A stretch of 64,000 nt of DNA. Origin: JANNPJ01 sp965200525. GTDB taxonomy: Bacteria; Actinomycetota; Actinomycetes; Actinomycetales; Kineosporiaceae. The first letter of the stretch is position 1; each line of letters begins with the position of its first letter. The notes below the pieces were generated by a model. It had not been told where the DNA came from, searched no databases, and worked only from the letters and a program-made list of their open reading frames with translations. The DNA lies in NCBI GenBank assembly GCA_965200525.1, contig OZ241368.1:1984001-2048000 (forward strand), in the 5' to 3' direction. Positions 43,628-52,284 of this stretch are shown here, piece by piece. A program made the position numbers and the translations under genes.

Positions 43628-45613
43628 TCAGTCGTGGCGGAGGGCGTCGGTCGCGGCGCGGGCGATGGCCTCGGCGGCGGTGGCCGGGTTGTGCAGGATC
43701 AGGGCGGGGACCCCGGGCATGGGGCTGCTGTAGTCGTTGAGGGCGATCCAAAGGACGGCGCATCCGGCGGCGCGTAGGCGGTTGATGCGCTGCTGACCGC
43801 TGACGAGTTCGTCGTATGTGAAGTTGCCGTCGGAGACGATGACGAGCAGGCGGGCGGCGTCGCGGCGGGTGAGGTCGAGGGCGGCGTCGAGGGCGTCGAT
43901 GGCCCGGGTGACCTGTTCGGTGCCGTCGTTGGCCTCGAACTCGGTGACCTCGGCCGGGACCTGGCCGGGGCGGGTGATGGGGCGCACGTGCTGGCCGAAG
44001 ATGACGGTGGCGGCTTTGGCGTCGGTGACGAATCCGGTCGCGCGGTTGAGGATCCAGGCGGTGGAGGCGATGGCGGGGGCAGCAGCCTGCATGGAGCCGG
44101 ACACGTCGCAGGCGATGCCGATCCGCAGCGGTGGGGTGGGGACGTGGCGGCGGGTGGTGCGCGTGAATGGCTCGGCGGTCGGGGTCGCTCCGGCGGCGCG
44201 TTGGGCGTCGACCGCCATGGCTCCGCGCATGCTGAGGCGTCCTGGGGGTGTCGCGGAGGTGGTGGTGACGGCGATGCGTTCGCGGCTTCCGGCCTCCCGG
44301 AGAGCTCGGGCCAGTCGTCGGGCGGCGGCGCTCTCGTCCTCGGTGGGTTTGCGGGTGCCGCTGATGGCGGTGCTGCCGCTCGAGCGGGCGCCTCCTCGGG
44401 CGCCGAAGACCGCGCTGGCGGCGCTGGCGCTCGCCTCGCGGGCGTCGGTCTCGTCCTTGCGGGCGGCGCGGCGGGCGGGTGCAGGGTCGGGGGTCTCGTC
44501 GGGGGCGTCGTTGGTGCGGACGGCGCCGAGGGTGGTGATGACGGCAGCGGTCAGCGGCGAGGGGAGGTCGCGGGCGTCGGCCGGGTCGATGCCCTCGGTG
44601 GGGTCGGCGCCGTCGGGGTCGAGGTCGAGGGCGTGGCACCAGTCCCGTCCGAGGCGGATCATGGTCTCGGCGTCGTCGTCGTCCGTTTCGTGGGCGGCGC
44701 ACCAGATGCCGCGCAAGATGGTCAGGCGTTCGGTTCCGAGGATCGGGGTGATCGTGTCGGTGACGGCGGAGACTTCGTCCTCGTCCAGGACTCCGGCATC
44801 GACTCGGGCCAGCAACAGCCCGGCGGCATGCGCGGCGGTCCAGACACTCATCGGTGCCGCCGGTGCGGGTGCCGTCGAGGAGGGCATGGTCGAGGGCGGT
44901 ATGGTCGGCTTGGCAGTGGCGGCCTCGCTGGGGGCCGGTGCGGGGGCCTCTGTGGTTTCGGGGGCGGCCCGGCTCGTGGCCTCGGGCACCTCGTCGGGTT
45001 GGTCGGCGGCCTGCAGGGTGATCATGTTGGGCAGGATCAGGTCGGTGGCGGAGGCGCGTAGCCAGCGCCGGTCGCTGGGGCGGCGGGTGAGGTGGGCGGC
45101 CTCGATCCGGGATTCCTCGAGCATCATGCTGGCGCTGGCGGCGAGGGCGCTGCCCGACCCGGCGGCGCTGGCCGAAAAGTCCCAGGTGCTGTGGCGGGCG
45201 TGGGCGCATTCGTGGGTGAGGACACCCCAGGTGGGTGCGTATCGGTCGCGGTCGCAAACCCGCTCGGGGGTGCAGGTGGTCGGGTCGATTCCGTGGTCGG
45301 TCAGGGTGGCGGAGTCGAGTTCGATGCTGGCCAGGGTGGCGATGAAGCATCCGGGGGCGCCGTGTCCGGCGCCGGGGGCAATGGTCACGGTGAGGTCGTC
45401 GCGATCGGCGATCGCGGGTGCCTGGTCGGTGAGGGCGGAAGAAAGGTGCAGCCAGGCGAGTTCGGCGGCGAGGGCCTCGGCCGCCTCTTTGGCCGCGTGG
45501 GCCTCGGCGTCCTCGGTGGTCTCGCCCTTGAGGGCGCTGACGTCCGGGGTGGGCGGGGGCGGCGGGGTGTAGGCGGTGGCGTCGGGGTCGGTGACGACGT
45601 GCGGGTGATTCAT
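43628..45613 (-). CDS. VWA-domain protein with N-terminal metallopeptidase-like HExxH motif
   Basis: From ATG 45613 the product is 661 residues. The N-terminal part has THECAHARHS with the zinc motif HECAH at 134-138, which resembles the metallopeptidase-like domain found before VWA in this type of protein. The C-terminal part is a von Willebrand A domain with the MIDAS motif DVSGSM at 503-508, metal-binding Thr/Asp strands and LLVIVSDGNFT. Between them is a long disordered acidic linker. VWA proteins work with MoxR AAA+ ATPases, one of which is encoded directly upstream (44-bp gap). Together they probably form a chaperone-like pair acting on a metal-dependent or protein-complex target, unknown here. 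Confidence 0.82.
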   Translation of the reverse strand: MNHPHVVTDPDATAYTPPPPPTPDVSALKGETTEDAEAHAAKEAAEALAAELAWLHLSSALTDQAPAIADRDDLTVTIAPGAGHGAPGCFIATLASIELDSATLTDHGIDPTTCTPERVCDRDRYAPTWGVLTHECAHARHSTWDFSASAAGSGSALAASASMMLEESRIEAAHLTRRPSDRRWLRASATDLILPNMITLQAADQPDEVPEATSRAAPETTEAPAPAPSEAATAKPTIPPSTMPSSTAPAPAAPMSVWTAAHAAGLLLARVDAGVLDEDEVSAVTDTITPILGTERLTILRGIWCAAHETDDDDAETMIRLGRDWCHALDLDPDGADPTEGIDPADARDLPSPLTAAVITTLGAVRTNDAPDETPDPAPARRAARKDETDAREASASAASAVFGARGGARSSGSTAISGTRKPTEDESAAARRLARALREAGSRERIAVTTTSATPPGRLSMRGAMAVDAQRAAGATPTAEPFTRTTRRHVPTPPLRIGIACDVSGSMQAAAPAIASTAWILNRATGFVTDAKAATVIFGQHVRPITRPGQVPAEVTEFEANDGTEQVTRAIDALDAALDLTRRDAARLLVIVSDGNFTYDELVSGQQRINRLRAAGCAVLWIALNDYSSPMPGVPALILHNPATAAEAIARAATDALRHD

Positions 45614-45657
45614 GACGGGCGGTCCTTTCCGGAGGGTGGGGTGGTGTTGGCGGGTGG

Positions 45658-46932
45658 TTAGATCTGGCGTCCGAGGGAGAGCGGGGTGAAAGGCCTGCCG
45701 AAGACGAGGGCGACGGTGGCGGCGACGACATCGCGGTCTTCCTCGGGGGCGATGCCGACGAGGTTGGCGATGGCGGCTTCGGGGCCGAGGACACTGGACA
45801 GGCGCTGGAAGGCGATCAGCTCCCGCAGCTGGGGCGCCCACCCGATCTCGCCTCGGGTCTTTTTGGTGGCGAGGTTTTTCGCGACCCGCACCGCCTTAAT
45901 GTCGATCTTGAGGGCGGCGGCCAGGTCGTAGTCGGTGGACACCTCGATCTGGGCGGCGAACCGGGAGGCGAGGGCCTCGGTCAGAACGGCGCCGTGGACT
46001 CCGGGGTTGTGTCCGGCGATGACGTAGAAACCCGTCGCGGCGGTCACGGTTTCGCCTCGGTGGGCTTTCACCTGGATCTGGCGGCGCCCGTCCATGGCGG
46101 GGTAGGCGACGGCGAGGACTTTCGGGGAGACGAGGGTGGCGTCGTCGATCAGCAGGGCGCGGCCCTCTTGCATGGCGATGATCAGCGGCCCGTAGATGAA
46201 CTCGTAGCCTCCGTCCGGTTTTTGGGTGTACTCCCCGATCAGGTCGGCGACCGAGGTGTCACCGTCACCGGCGAGGGTGATCAGGTCGTCGAACGCGGCC
46301 TCAATGAGGGAGGTCTTCCCAGTTCCGGGAGGCCCGTAAAGGAGGGCCGGAATTCCGGCGTCGCGGAGTTTGCGCAGCGCGGTGACGTCGGGCAGGTCGG
46401 CCAGCGCCCTCGGGTGGTAGGTCATCCTGTTGGGGCGGGTGATGGGGCCGGTGACCTTGGCCGGAGGTGTCGGGGTGGAGGCCGAGGTCGTCGGCGGGGT
46501 GGTGGCAGGCGGGGTGGTGGTCGCAGGGCTGGCCGGTGCACTCGCGGGGGCGGTGCGGGGGGTGCGGGAGGGTGGGGCGAGGGCGGCGGCGGCTGTGGTG
46601 GGGGTGGCCGAGTAGCGCTGGGGTCGGTCGCTGGCCATCTCGGCTTCGCCCCGGCCGGTCAAGGAGGTCAGGGCGTTGCCGACGGCTCCGGCCGAGCGGT
46701 CCAGTGCCTTGGCGATGACGCCCGGGGTGTGCGGTCCGGGGTGGGTGGCGAGGTAGTCGGCGACCATGGCGCGCAGCTGGCCCATCCGTAGCTTCCCGCT
46801 CACCGTTGCCGGGCCGGTCACCGGCGAGGCGGGGGCGGTCGGGCTGGTCGGCGCGGTGGCGGGGGTTGCAGGCCGGGCGGGGCGCTTCCTGGTCATCATG
46901 GGCTCCGTCGGGTGTGCGGTTTCAACGGTCAT
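45658..46932 (-). CDS. MoxR-type AAA+ ATPase with N-terminal winged helix
   Basis: From ATG 46932 (AAAAGG at about eight bases) the product is 424 residues. An N-terminal winged helix (about 46-108) is followed by an Ala/Thr/Pro linker and an AAA+ module with Walker A GPPGTGKT at 200-207, Walker B ALLIDDA around 259-265 and the sensor VIAGHNPG. Its winged helix resembles the C-terminal domain of the protein of 40998-41765, with KLRMGQLRAMVADYLA against KLRNGQLTQLVMDQLH. MoxR ATPases remodel complexes together with VWA proteins; the gene pair is intact here. The fusion to a DNA-binding domain is unusual and suggests it acts on a nucleoprotein target such as the relaxosome or a repressor (inference). 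Confidence 0.85.
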   Translation of the reverse strand: MTVETAHPTEPMMTRKRPARPATPATAPTSPTAPASPVTGPATVSGKLRMGQLRAMVADYLATHPGPHTPGVIAKALDRSAGAVGNALTSLTGRGEAEMASDRPQRYSATPTTAAAALAPPSRTPRTAPASAPASPATTTPPATTPPTTSASTPTPPAKVTGPITRPNRMTYHPRALADLPDVTALRKLRDAGIPALLYGPPGTGKTSLIEAAFDDLITLAGDGDTSVADLIGEYTQKPDGGYEFIYGPLIIAMQEGRALLIDDATLVSPKVLAVAYPAMDGRRQIQVKAHRGETVTAATGFYVIAGHNPGVHGAVLTEALASRFAAQIEVSTDYDLAAALKIDIKAVRVAKNLATKKTRGEIGWAPQLRELIAFQRLSSVLGPEAAIANLVGIAPEEDRDVVAATVALVFGRPFTPLSLGRQI

Positions 46933-47005
46933 GTGGGCATCCTTTTCAGGCGGCGGGTTGTCGCATTGCTTAACCCGCGAATTGCGGTGGTCGAGGCGTT
47001 TACCG

Positions 47006-47164
47006 CTGACACCATCCACCCTCGATGTACCGGTGAAGCCGACCCCGGAATACACATTCTGTCGAATGTTTCCCGGCGCATTCTTCACGGTGCATATCCT
47101 TTACGGGGCGGGGTGTCACGGAAATTCTTTCGGCGTTCCTTTCTGACACCATCCACCCTCGATG
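47006..47164 (+). repeat. 22-bp perfect direct repeat upstream of the MoxR gene
   Basis: Copies at 47006-47027 and 47143-47164 (starts CTGACACCATCCACC), 137 bp apart in the same orientation. On the minus strand they lie about 75 and 210 bp upstream of the MoxR start, so they may be operators. Confidence 0.8.
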
Positions 47165-47541
47165 ACCCAACGAAGTCAAGCCACATCACGCATTTTCGCC
47201 GAAGATTTCGGGCAAAACAATTCTGCCGGGCCTTTTTTCGCCCGATAGCTTGGCTTCCATTCGAGGTCGAGCTACTATTGAACTAGCGAATTCGCCGACG
47301 CCCCCGCCGAGGTCGACACCGGCCGGGCGAGGCACCTCACCCGCGACGCCCTCGCCTCGGCCGAGCCCTCCGCCGGAAGGCCGGCGACGAACAGTGCGAG
47401 AACGTCGACAAAGACGAACGAATGAAAAACCGATGAGAGAAAGACAAGGTCAGAGGGGAGGAACGGCGAGAGACGGCAGGGCCGGGCAGATTCCGAACCA
47501 ACGGGTGCACCGCTCTTACTGCACCAGTCTGGGCAACCACC

Positions 47542-47658
47542 GGACCCCCTCTTAGGCCTATGACCTGCATAAATGGTCGACCTCGGGGGTCCGGACTGGA
47601 CAGGACCGGGTGCGGACCCCCCGCAGGACCCCCGACAGGACCCCGTCGCCGGACCCCC
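47542..47658. repeat. Cluster of GGACCCC elements (iteron-like)
   Basis: GGACCCC occurs at 47542, 47614, 47626, 47638 and 47651 on the plus strand, and as its complement at 47585. The four at 47614-47657 are spaced 12, 12 and 13 bp. Similar short GC-rich repeats in Streptomyces plasmids bind transfer or replication proteins, but the match is only in style. Confidence 0.55.
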
Positions 47659-47913
47659 AGCCGGCCACCCACTATGCCTAGCCAGTTGCGCCTACCGCTC
47701 ACCCATCACGAGCACACTCATCCGCACGATGCGTGTTGCTGGTTCATCGCCCGCCGGCGCACCAGGAAATTGGCCGGCGTCCAGACCTTGCGCCTCTCAC
47801 CTGTGCGCCCGGCATGACATGGAGCTTGACCCTGTTTACCGGCACACCTGTGCGCTAATCAGGTCAAGCTCATCGTGCCCGGAGAAGCGGATCAAGCTCC
47901 GTCTGAATAGCGG

Positions 47914-48147
47914 TTAGTCGTTCCGCTTTTCCCTTTGTCGCCGGTCGCGGGTCATAAAATGCAGGGTAGATAAATGCACTGCGCCTGCCACCAGGCTAAC
48001 CCCGGATATCAAAAGCAGGACCAGGACGTTGGACCACACCGTCGGAACAAGAATGAAAGCCACAAGAAAAGTGATCGCAGGAGGGACCGCACCAATAAAC
48101 TGCTCGCGGGGGCTCGGGTGACCTACCCACGCTCTCATTCGACGCAT
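47914..48147 (-). CDS. Small membrane protein, two predicted helices
   Basis: The 77-residue product has two hydrophobic helices (about 18-38 and 40-62, VLVLLLISGVSLVAGAVHLS) and a charged C-terminal tail (TRDRRQREKRND). Composition is protein-like and codon use is less GC-rich. The gene upstream is the LysM-BTAD membrane protein, which ends about 370 bp away. It may be a local accessory membrane protein; no family recognised. Confidence 0.5.
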   Translation of the reverse strand: MRRMRAWVGHPSPREQFIGAVPPAITFLVAFILVPTVWSNVLVLLLISGVSLVAGAVHLSTLHFMTRDRRQREKRND

Positions 48148-48516
48148 TCGCGTCTACCCACCTCTCCATCGGGGATCGTCAGGATACTGGTCCCTTTTAC
48201 GGATTCCTGGTGCGGGATCTGGCCACCCTTAGGGTTGTCATTGCTGCTGCCCTCCGGGTGGCGAACAGCGCGTGACATCCCAGGCCAGTCACCAGCCGCT
48301 GGTCGCTGGTCGCTGGTCGCTGGTTTGGGCGGTGGTGGAACAGCCCGCGGGAGTGAGACCGGTTGCGCGGGCCCCCTTGAGGCTGTGATCCGGCCAAGAG
48401 CTGGATTGCGGCGATGTGGTTGGCGTCGTATAAGCACGAGGTCCGCGAATCTGGCAGCAGCTGGGTGGGCCGGTGGCGCTGGCGTTCGCCTCTTGTCCCG
48501 TTCGTTGCGGATCATG
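48148..48516. other. Intergenic region after the LysM-BTAD gene
   Basis: About 370 bp. Includes a short 7-bp tandem repeat, GGTCGCT-type, at about 48298-48324 and no supported gene. I saw no clear long stem for termination. Confidence 0.45.
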
Positions 48517-51500
48517 TTAGCTGCCGCCTGGTTCTTGATCGCTACTGGCGAGGGTCGCCGCCAGGGTGAGGGTTTGGCGTTCGGGGCGTTCGTCGATGTC
48601 AGCCAGTTGACGACGCAAGAGGGTCAGGGTGCCGGCGATGGCTTCGGGGCGGTGAAGGCGTGCCTGTAGGAGCATGACTCGGCGGTAGAGGGTTTCGTTG
48701 ACCGGGTCGATGGGGAGGGCTCGCTCCAGGGTCGCCAGTGCGGTTTCGGGGTCGGTGTTGGTGATGGCGGTGGCGTAGCGGACGAAGACGTGCAGCGCGT
48801 GGTGGCGTAGGGATTGCCGGTACGGCTCAAGCCATGGGTAGTCGAACCCGTCGAGCAGTGTCCCCCCGTACAGGGCCACCGCCTCGCCCAACGCCGCGAG
48901 CCGTTCTGCATCGGTGGGGTTCGCATCGCGCCGCGGTCGGTTCTGGTTGTCGGGTGCAGGAACGGTGGCGTGGCCTGGGTCGGTGATTGAGTGAGGCTGG
49001 CTGGGAGTCGGGACGTTGGTGGCGGCCCGGGTGGCGGCTTCGAATTGCCAGGCGTCGCAGGCCAGGATGCGTCGGTCGGGTCGGTACCGGCCTGAGGCGA
49101 AAACAATGAACATCTGTTCGCTGAGCCCGGTGACGTTGCGCAGTTGGGCGCGCAGGCGTTTCATCGCTGATCGCAGCGCGGAGGCGGCGTCGGTGCTGTC
49201 CGGCCACAGCGCGTCGGCTGCGGTCTCAGAGCTGACCCCGGCGGGATGCAAGAGCAGGAACAGCAGCAGCTCCTGAGTTTTGCCGCGCAGACCGTGCCGG
49301 ACGTCCTGTCCTGCCGCCAAAAGCCGCAGCTGTCCCAGGACAAGGACATTGATGGGAGCCGACCACGGCCCCGTCAGCGCGGTGTCTTTCCACTCAGACA
49401 GGACCGTGCCACCCGTCGGACCTATTGAAGCTGCTGAACCTGGGGACGTGGTTGCAGCTGGCGAGGGGCCATCGGTTGAGGGCTCCGCAGGATCAGGCCC
49501 ATCCCCTACCTGCCGCGCCACGGGAATGTCGGATGCGTCCGTTGGGCTTTCGGCGCCAGCCAGAGTGGTGACTGTGGAGTCGAGGAGTTCTTTCGGTGGC
49601 TTTGCCTCGCTGCTGATGATGACCGTCGCAGGGATCTGACGCTGTTCGGACGTGAACTCGGTGTCACGGTCCCGGTCCTGCTCAGGAGGGTGGGTTGGTA
49701 GGGAGGGGGCAGTGTTTGAGCGCTGGGTGCCGGTAATGGGCCGGGACGGTTGTGAAGGGCTGAAGGCGTCCCGGATGACGTCGATGAGGTCGTGGGTGTC
49801 TTCCTGGGTGAGCGTGTACAGCCTGGTCCCGGGCTGGTCGCTCACGTCTGCGCGCTTGTCGAGGGGGTAGGTGGGGCCGGTGGGCCAGGCGCCGAGCAGG
49901 ATCGCGGCCACCCCGGCGCCGCGTCCCAGGTCGAGGATGGCTTCCAACCGGAACCGGTTCACCTCGTCGATGGTGGCCACCAGCACCACCATCGGCATCT
50001 GCCCTTCCTCATTCCTGGGACCAGAACCGACGTCAGGGCCGTACCCGTGCTCGTGCTCGGGAGGTGGCTTGGCCGCTGCTGGCATGGATGGGCTTCTGGG
50101 GTGGGGTGCGGGGTCCTGCAGGTAGGTCGAGAGGCGACGGCGGGCGAGCATGTCGACTTCGAGGCGGTCCATCGCGTGTTCCAGGTCGGTCACGACCGTG
50201 AGCAAAGGCGGCGGATCAGCGGCGACCTCAGATCCGAACAATTGTTCGGCGTCGGGGCGGGGCAACAGGAAGGTCACGCTCGGTGCGCTGCGGGGGTGGC
50301 GGACCCGGGCCAGCAGGGCCGTGACCAACGCCCGAGCCACCCCTTCAGCGCCCGGCCCTGTGAGGCCGACCGCGGTCGTGGTGTCCAGGTCAAGGAGGAC
50401 TTCGAGCCCATTGCGGGTGCCGACCCCGATAGGCCCGAACTCCGCCACCTGCCCTGCGCGGGTCCGCATTCCTGCCTCACCGGCTGGTAGGGCGCCGCCC
50501 AGAGATGCCCTCACACCGCTCCCCTGCCCCGGTGAGAACCCGATCGCTGCACCACCGACGGCCGGCTCGTCGTCCTCGTCGTCCTGGGCGCCCAGCTGGT
50601 GGGCGGTGTCCAGGAGCCTCGCCAGTCGGGGTGGCGCGATGTCCGTCGGCGCGTCGTCGAGATGCACAGTGAATGCCTGGTCCCAGGTTTGGCGGCGCCG
50701 TCTGCGGGACCGGGCCATGATCAGGATCGCGGTGATCGCCGCGGCGAAACCCAGCCCGACATAACCCTCAGACGGCAGGTCGATCCCCCGGATCGGCTCT
50801 CGCGGGCCCTGGTGGCGCCCGGACCCCACCGGGTTCGCGTTCTCTAGGGAACTCGTGGGCCCTGACCGAGGTGACGTGGAGGTCGGTGGCTCAGCCGTCG
50901 GGGCTGACGGGAAAGGTGTTGACGGCAGCGGATTGTGCGGTTCCCAGGGATGAATCGGGGCGTGAGGGTGACCCGGCGCTACCCTCGCCTCGCCCCCGCC
51001 CGGGCGGGCACCCTGGCCAGCCCCGGAAGGCTTGGTGGGCGTTGAACGCGAAGGGAGGCGCAGGACCCACCCGGGTTGGATGCGGTCGGGGTTGGTCAGC
51101 CGCCGCCCATCGTGTTGGCGGGCACCCACATTCAGGCGGAAGATTTCCGGCCACCGCCGAGACGAACCCAACTCACGCCCAGCGATGCGCCACAAACTGT
51201 CATGCCCACCACCCGCCGGCTCGCGCACAATCACCTTCCCGAGCCGTTGTCCAGAAGGCTCCCTTCCCCCGACCGCTGGGGCCGCCGGTACCTCCGCCTC
51301 CTCGTTCGTAACTTGGGGCTGGTCGTCGAGCAGGCGCATCAGCGGGACCGCCTCGACCTCCGCAGCCAGAGAGTCGGTGCGGGCGACAGTGCCAGCGGGC
51401 TGCACAGCCGCCGGCGCGGCACCCCCACGGGCGGCGCGGACCAGGTGATCAGCACTTGCGGCCCTCAGAGCGTTGACGCTGATGGCAGGACTGGGGATGA

Positions 51501-52284
51501 GGTTGGTCGGGCTGGGGATGAGGACAGTCCAGCCGGCGTTGAGCCAGCCTGGGTGAGTCATGGCCTGTCCGTCTCCTTGGATGCGGCCAGCGTTGAGATC
51601 CCAGATCTCCCGCCAGCGTTGGCCTTCCCCCAACTGCGTTTCGGCTAGATCCCACAGTGTCCGCGGGCTGTGGGGGCCAATCACCACCACGGCGACCTCC
51701 GCGGCGCTCTGAGCACCCCGCCGGGGGTTACCCGCCGTCTCACGATGCACGGTGGGCGAAGAAGCGGACAACGATGTCCCTGCCGGGTTCAGCGGCGCGG
51801 CACCCGTCCGGAAAATCGGATCCCCCACCTGGCCAGCTCCGGCAAGCGATCCGACCTGATTAGCTGGCGCCGTGCCCGCAGCCACCCCTGACAGCGGAGC
51901 GGCCACCGCGTGAGCCGACGCGCCCAGCGGTGCGGCCATCAACATCGCGCTCAGTAGGGCCCGGGCCGCGACCTGCGGGCCACCCACCGACACGCCCGAC
52001 AACTGCGGGGCCGGCACCTGGCCGGCTACCTGCCGAGCTTCTCGCCGTGGGGTGTGGCGAGCCAGGTCGATGGCTTCTCGCAAGACGACCCAGGTGAACT
52101 GGACCCACCCAGCCCACGCCAAGGCAGCCAAGATGTCGAGGACGACGGAATCGGAGACGTCCCCGGCCAGCAAGTCCGCCCACCCCACTAGGGGGTTACC
52201 GATCGTGGCCGCCAGGACCAGCGGCACCCCTACCACCAGGAGCAGCAACACCCCGGCCGCCGCCGCAGCCCGCAAATACCGCAT
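48517..52284 (-). CDS. LysM-BTAD membrane protein, 1255 aa
   Basis: Start ATG 52284 shares a base with the stop of the upstream gene (TGATG), with GGAGG eight bases ahead. Order of parts: membrane helices about 8-27 and 47-68, a hydrophobic stretch near 105-128, LysM-like domains at about 199-257 and 350-411 (TLWDLAETQLGEGQRWREIW; SLWRIAGRELGSSRRWPEIF), a membrane helix at 508-524, a degenerate FtsK-like P-loop domain (AVGLTGPGAEGVARALVTAL), and a C-terminal winged helix plus bacterial transcriptional activation (BTAD) domain (RGKTQELLLFLLLHPAGVSS; ALRSAMKRLRAQL). The architecture joins cell-wall binding and SARP-type DNA-binding modules across the membrane, suggesting signalling from the envelope. 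Confidence 0.85.
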   Translation of the reverse strand: MRYLRAAAAAGVLLLLVVGVPLVLAATIGNPLVGWADLLAGDVSDSVVLDILAALAWAGWVQFTWVVLREAIDLARHTPRREARQVAGQVPAPQLSGVSVGGPQVAARALLSAMLMAAPLGASAHAVAAPLSGVAAGTAPANQVGSLAGAGQVGDPIFRTGAAPLNPAGTSLSASSPTVHRETAGNPRRGAQSAAEVAVVVIGPHSPRTLWDLAETQLGEGQRWREIWDLNAGRIQGDGQAMTHPGWLNAGWTVLIPSPTNLIPSPAISVNALRAASADHLVRAARGGAAPAAVQPAGTVARTDSLAAEVEAVPLMRLLDDQPQVTNEEAEVPAAPAVGGREPSGQRLGKVIVREPAGGGHDSLWRIAGRELGSSRRWPEIFRLNVGARQHDGRRLTNPDRIQPGWVLRLPSRSTPTKPSGAGQGARPGGGEARVAPGHPHAPIHPWEPHNPLPSTPFPSAPTAEPPTSTSPRSGPTSSLENANPVGSGRHQGPREPIRGIDLPSEGYVGLGFAAAITAILIMARSRRRRRQTWDQAFTVHLDDAPTDIAPPRLARLLDTAHQLGAQDDEDDEPAVGGAAIGFSPGQGSGVRASLGGALPAGEAGMRTRAGQVAEFGPIGVGTRNGLEVLLDLDTTTAVGLTGPGAEGVARALVTALLARVRHPRSAPSVTFLLPRPDAEQLFGSEVAADPPPLLTVVTDLEHAMDRLEVDMLARRRLSTYLQDPAPHPRSPSMPAAAKPPPEHEHGYGPDVGSGPRNEEGQMPMVVLVATIDEVNRFRLEAILDLGRGAGVAAILLGAWPTGPTYPLDKRADVSDQPGTRLYTLTQEDTHDLIDVIRDAFSPSQPSRPITGTQRSNTAPSLPTHPPEQDRDRDTEFTSEQRQIPATVIISSEAKPPKELLDSTVTTLAGAESPTDASDIPVARQVGDGPDPAEPSTDGPSPAATTSPGSAASIGPTGGTVLSEWKDTALTGPWSAPINVLVLGQLRLLAAGQDVRHGLRGKTQELLLFLLLHPAGVSSETAADALWPDSTDAASALRSAMKRLRAQLRNVTGLSEQMFIVFASGRYRPDRRILACDAWQFEAATRAATNVPTPSQPHSITDPGHATVPAPDNQNRPRRDANPTDAERLAALGEAVALYGGTLLDGFDYPWLEPYRQSLRHHALHVFVRYATAITNTDPETALATLERALPIDPVNETLYRRVMLLQARLHRPEAIAGTLTLLRRQLADIDERPERQTLTLAATLASSDQEPGGS

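Larger units (their letters stand above)
46933..47913. other. Large upstream region of the MoxR-VWA operon with two repeat families
   Basis: About 980 bp without a supported gene. Local GC is lower between 47090 and 47300, as in a promoter region. It contains a 22-bp perfect direct repeat and a cluster of GGACCCC elements, listed separately. Short Pro/Arg-rich readings occur but lack coding character. Confidence 0.55.

Noticed and set aside
43818..45572. Long plus-strand open frame opposite the VWA gene
   Set aside because: Composition is that of an antisense shadow (Ser/Arg/Ala). The VWA and HExxH motifs lie on the minus strand.
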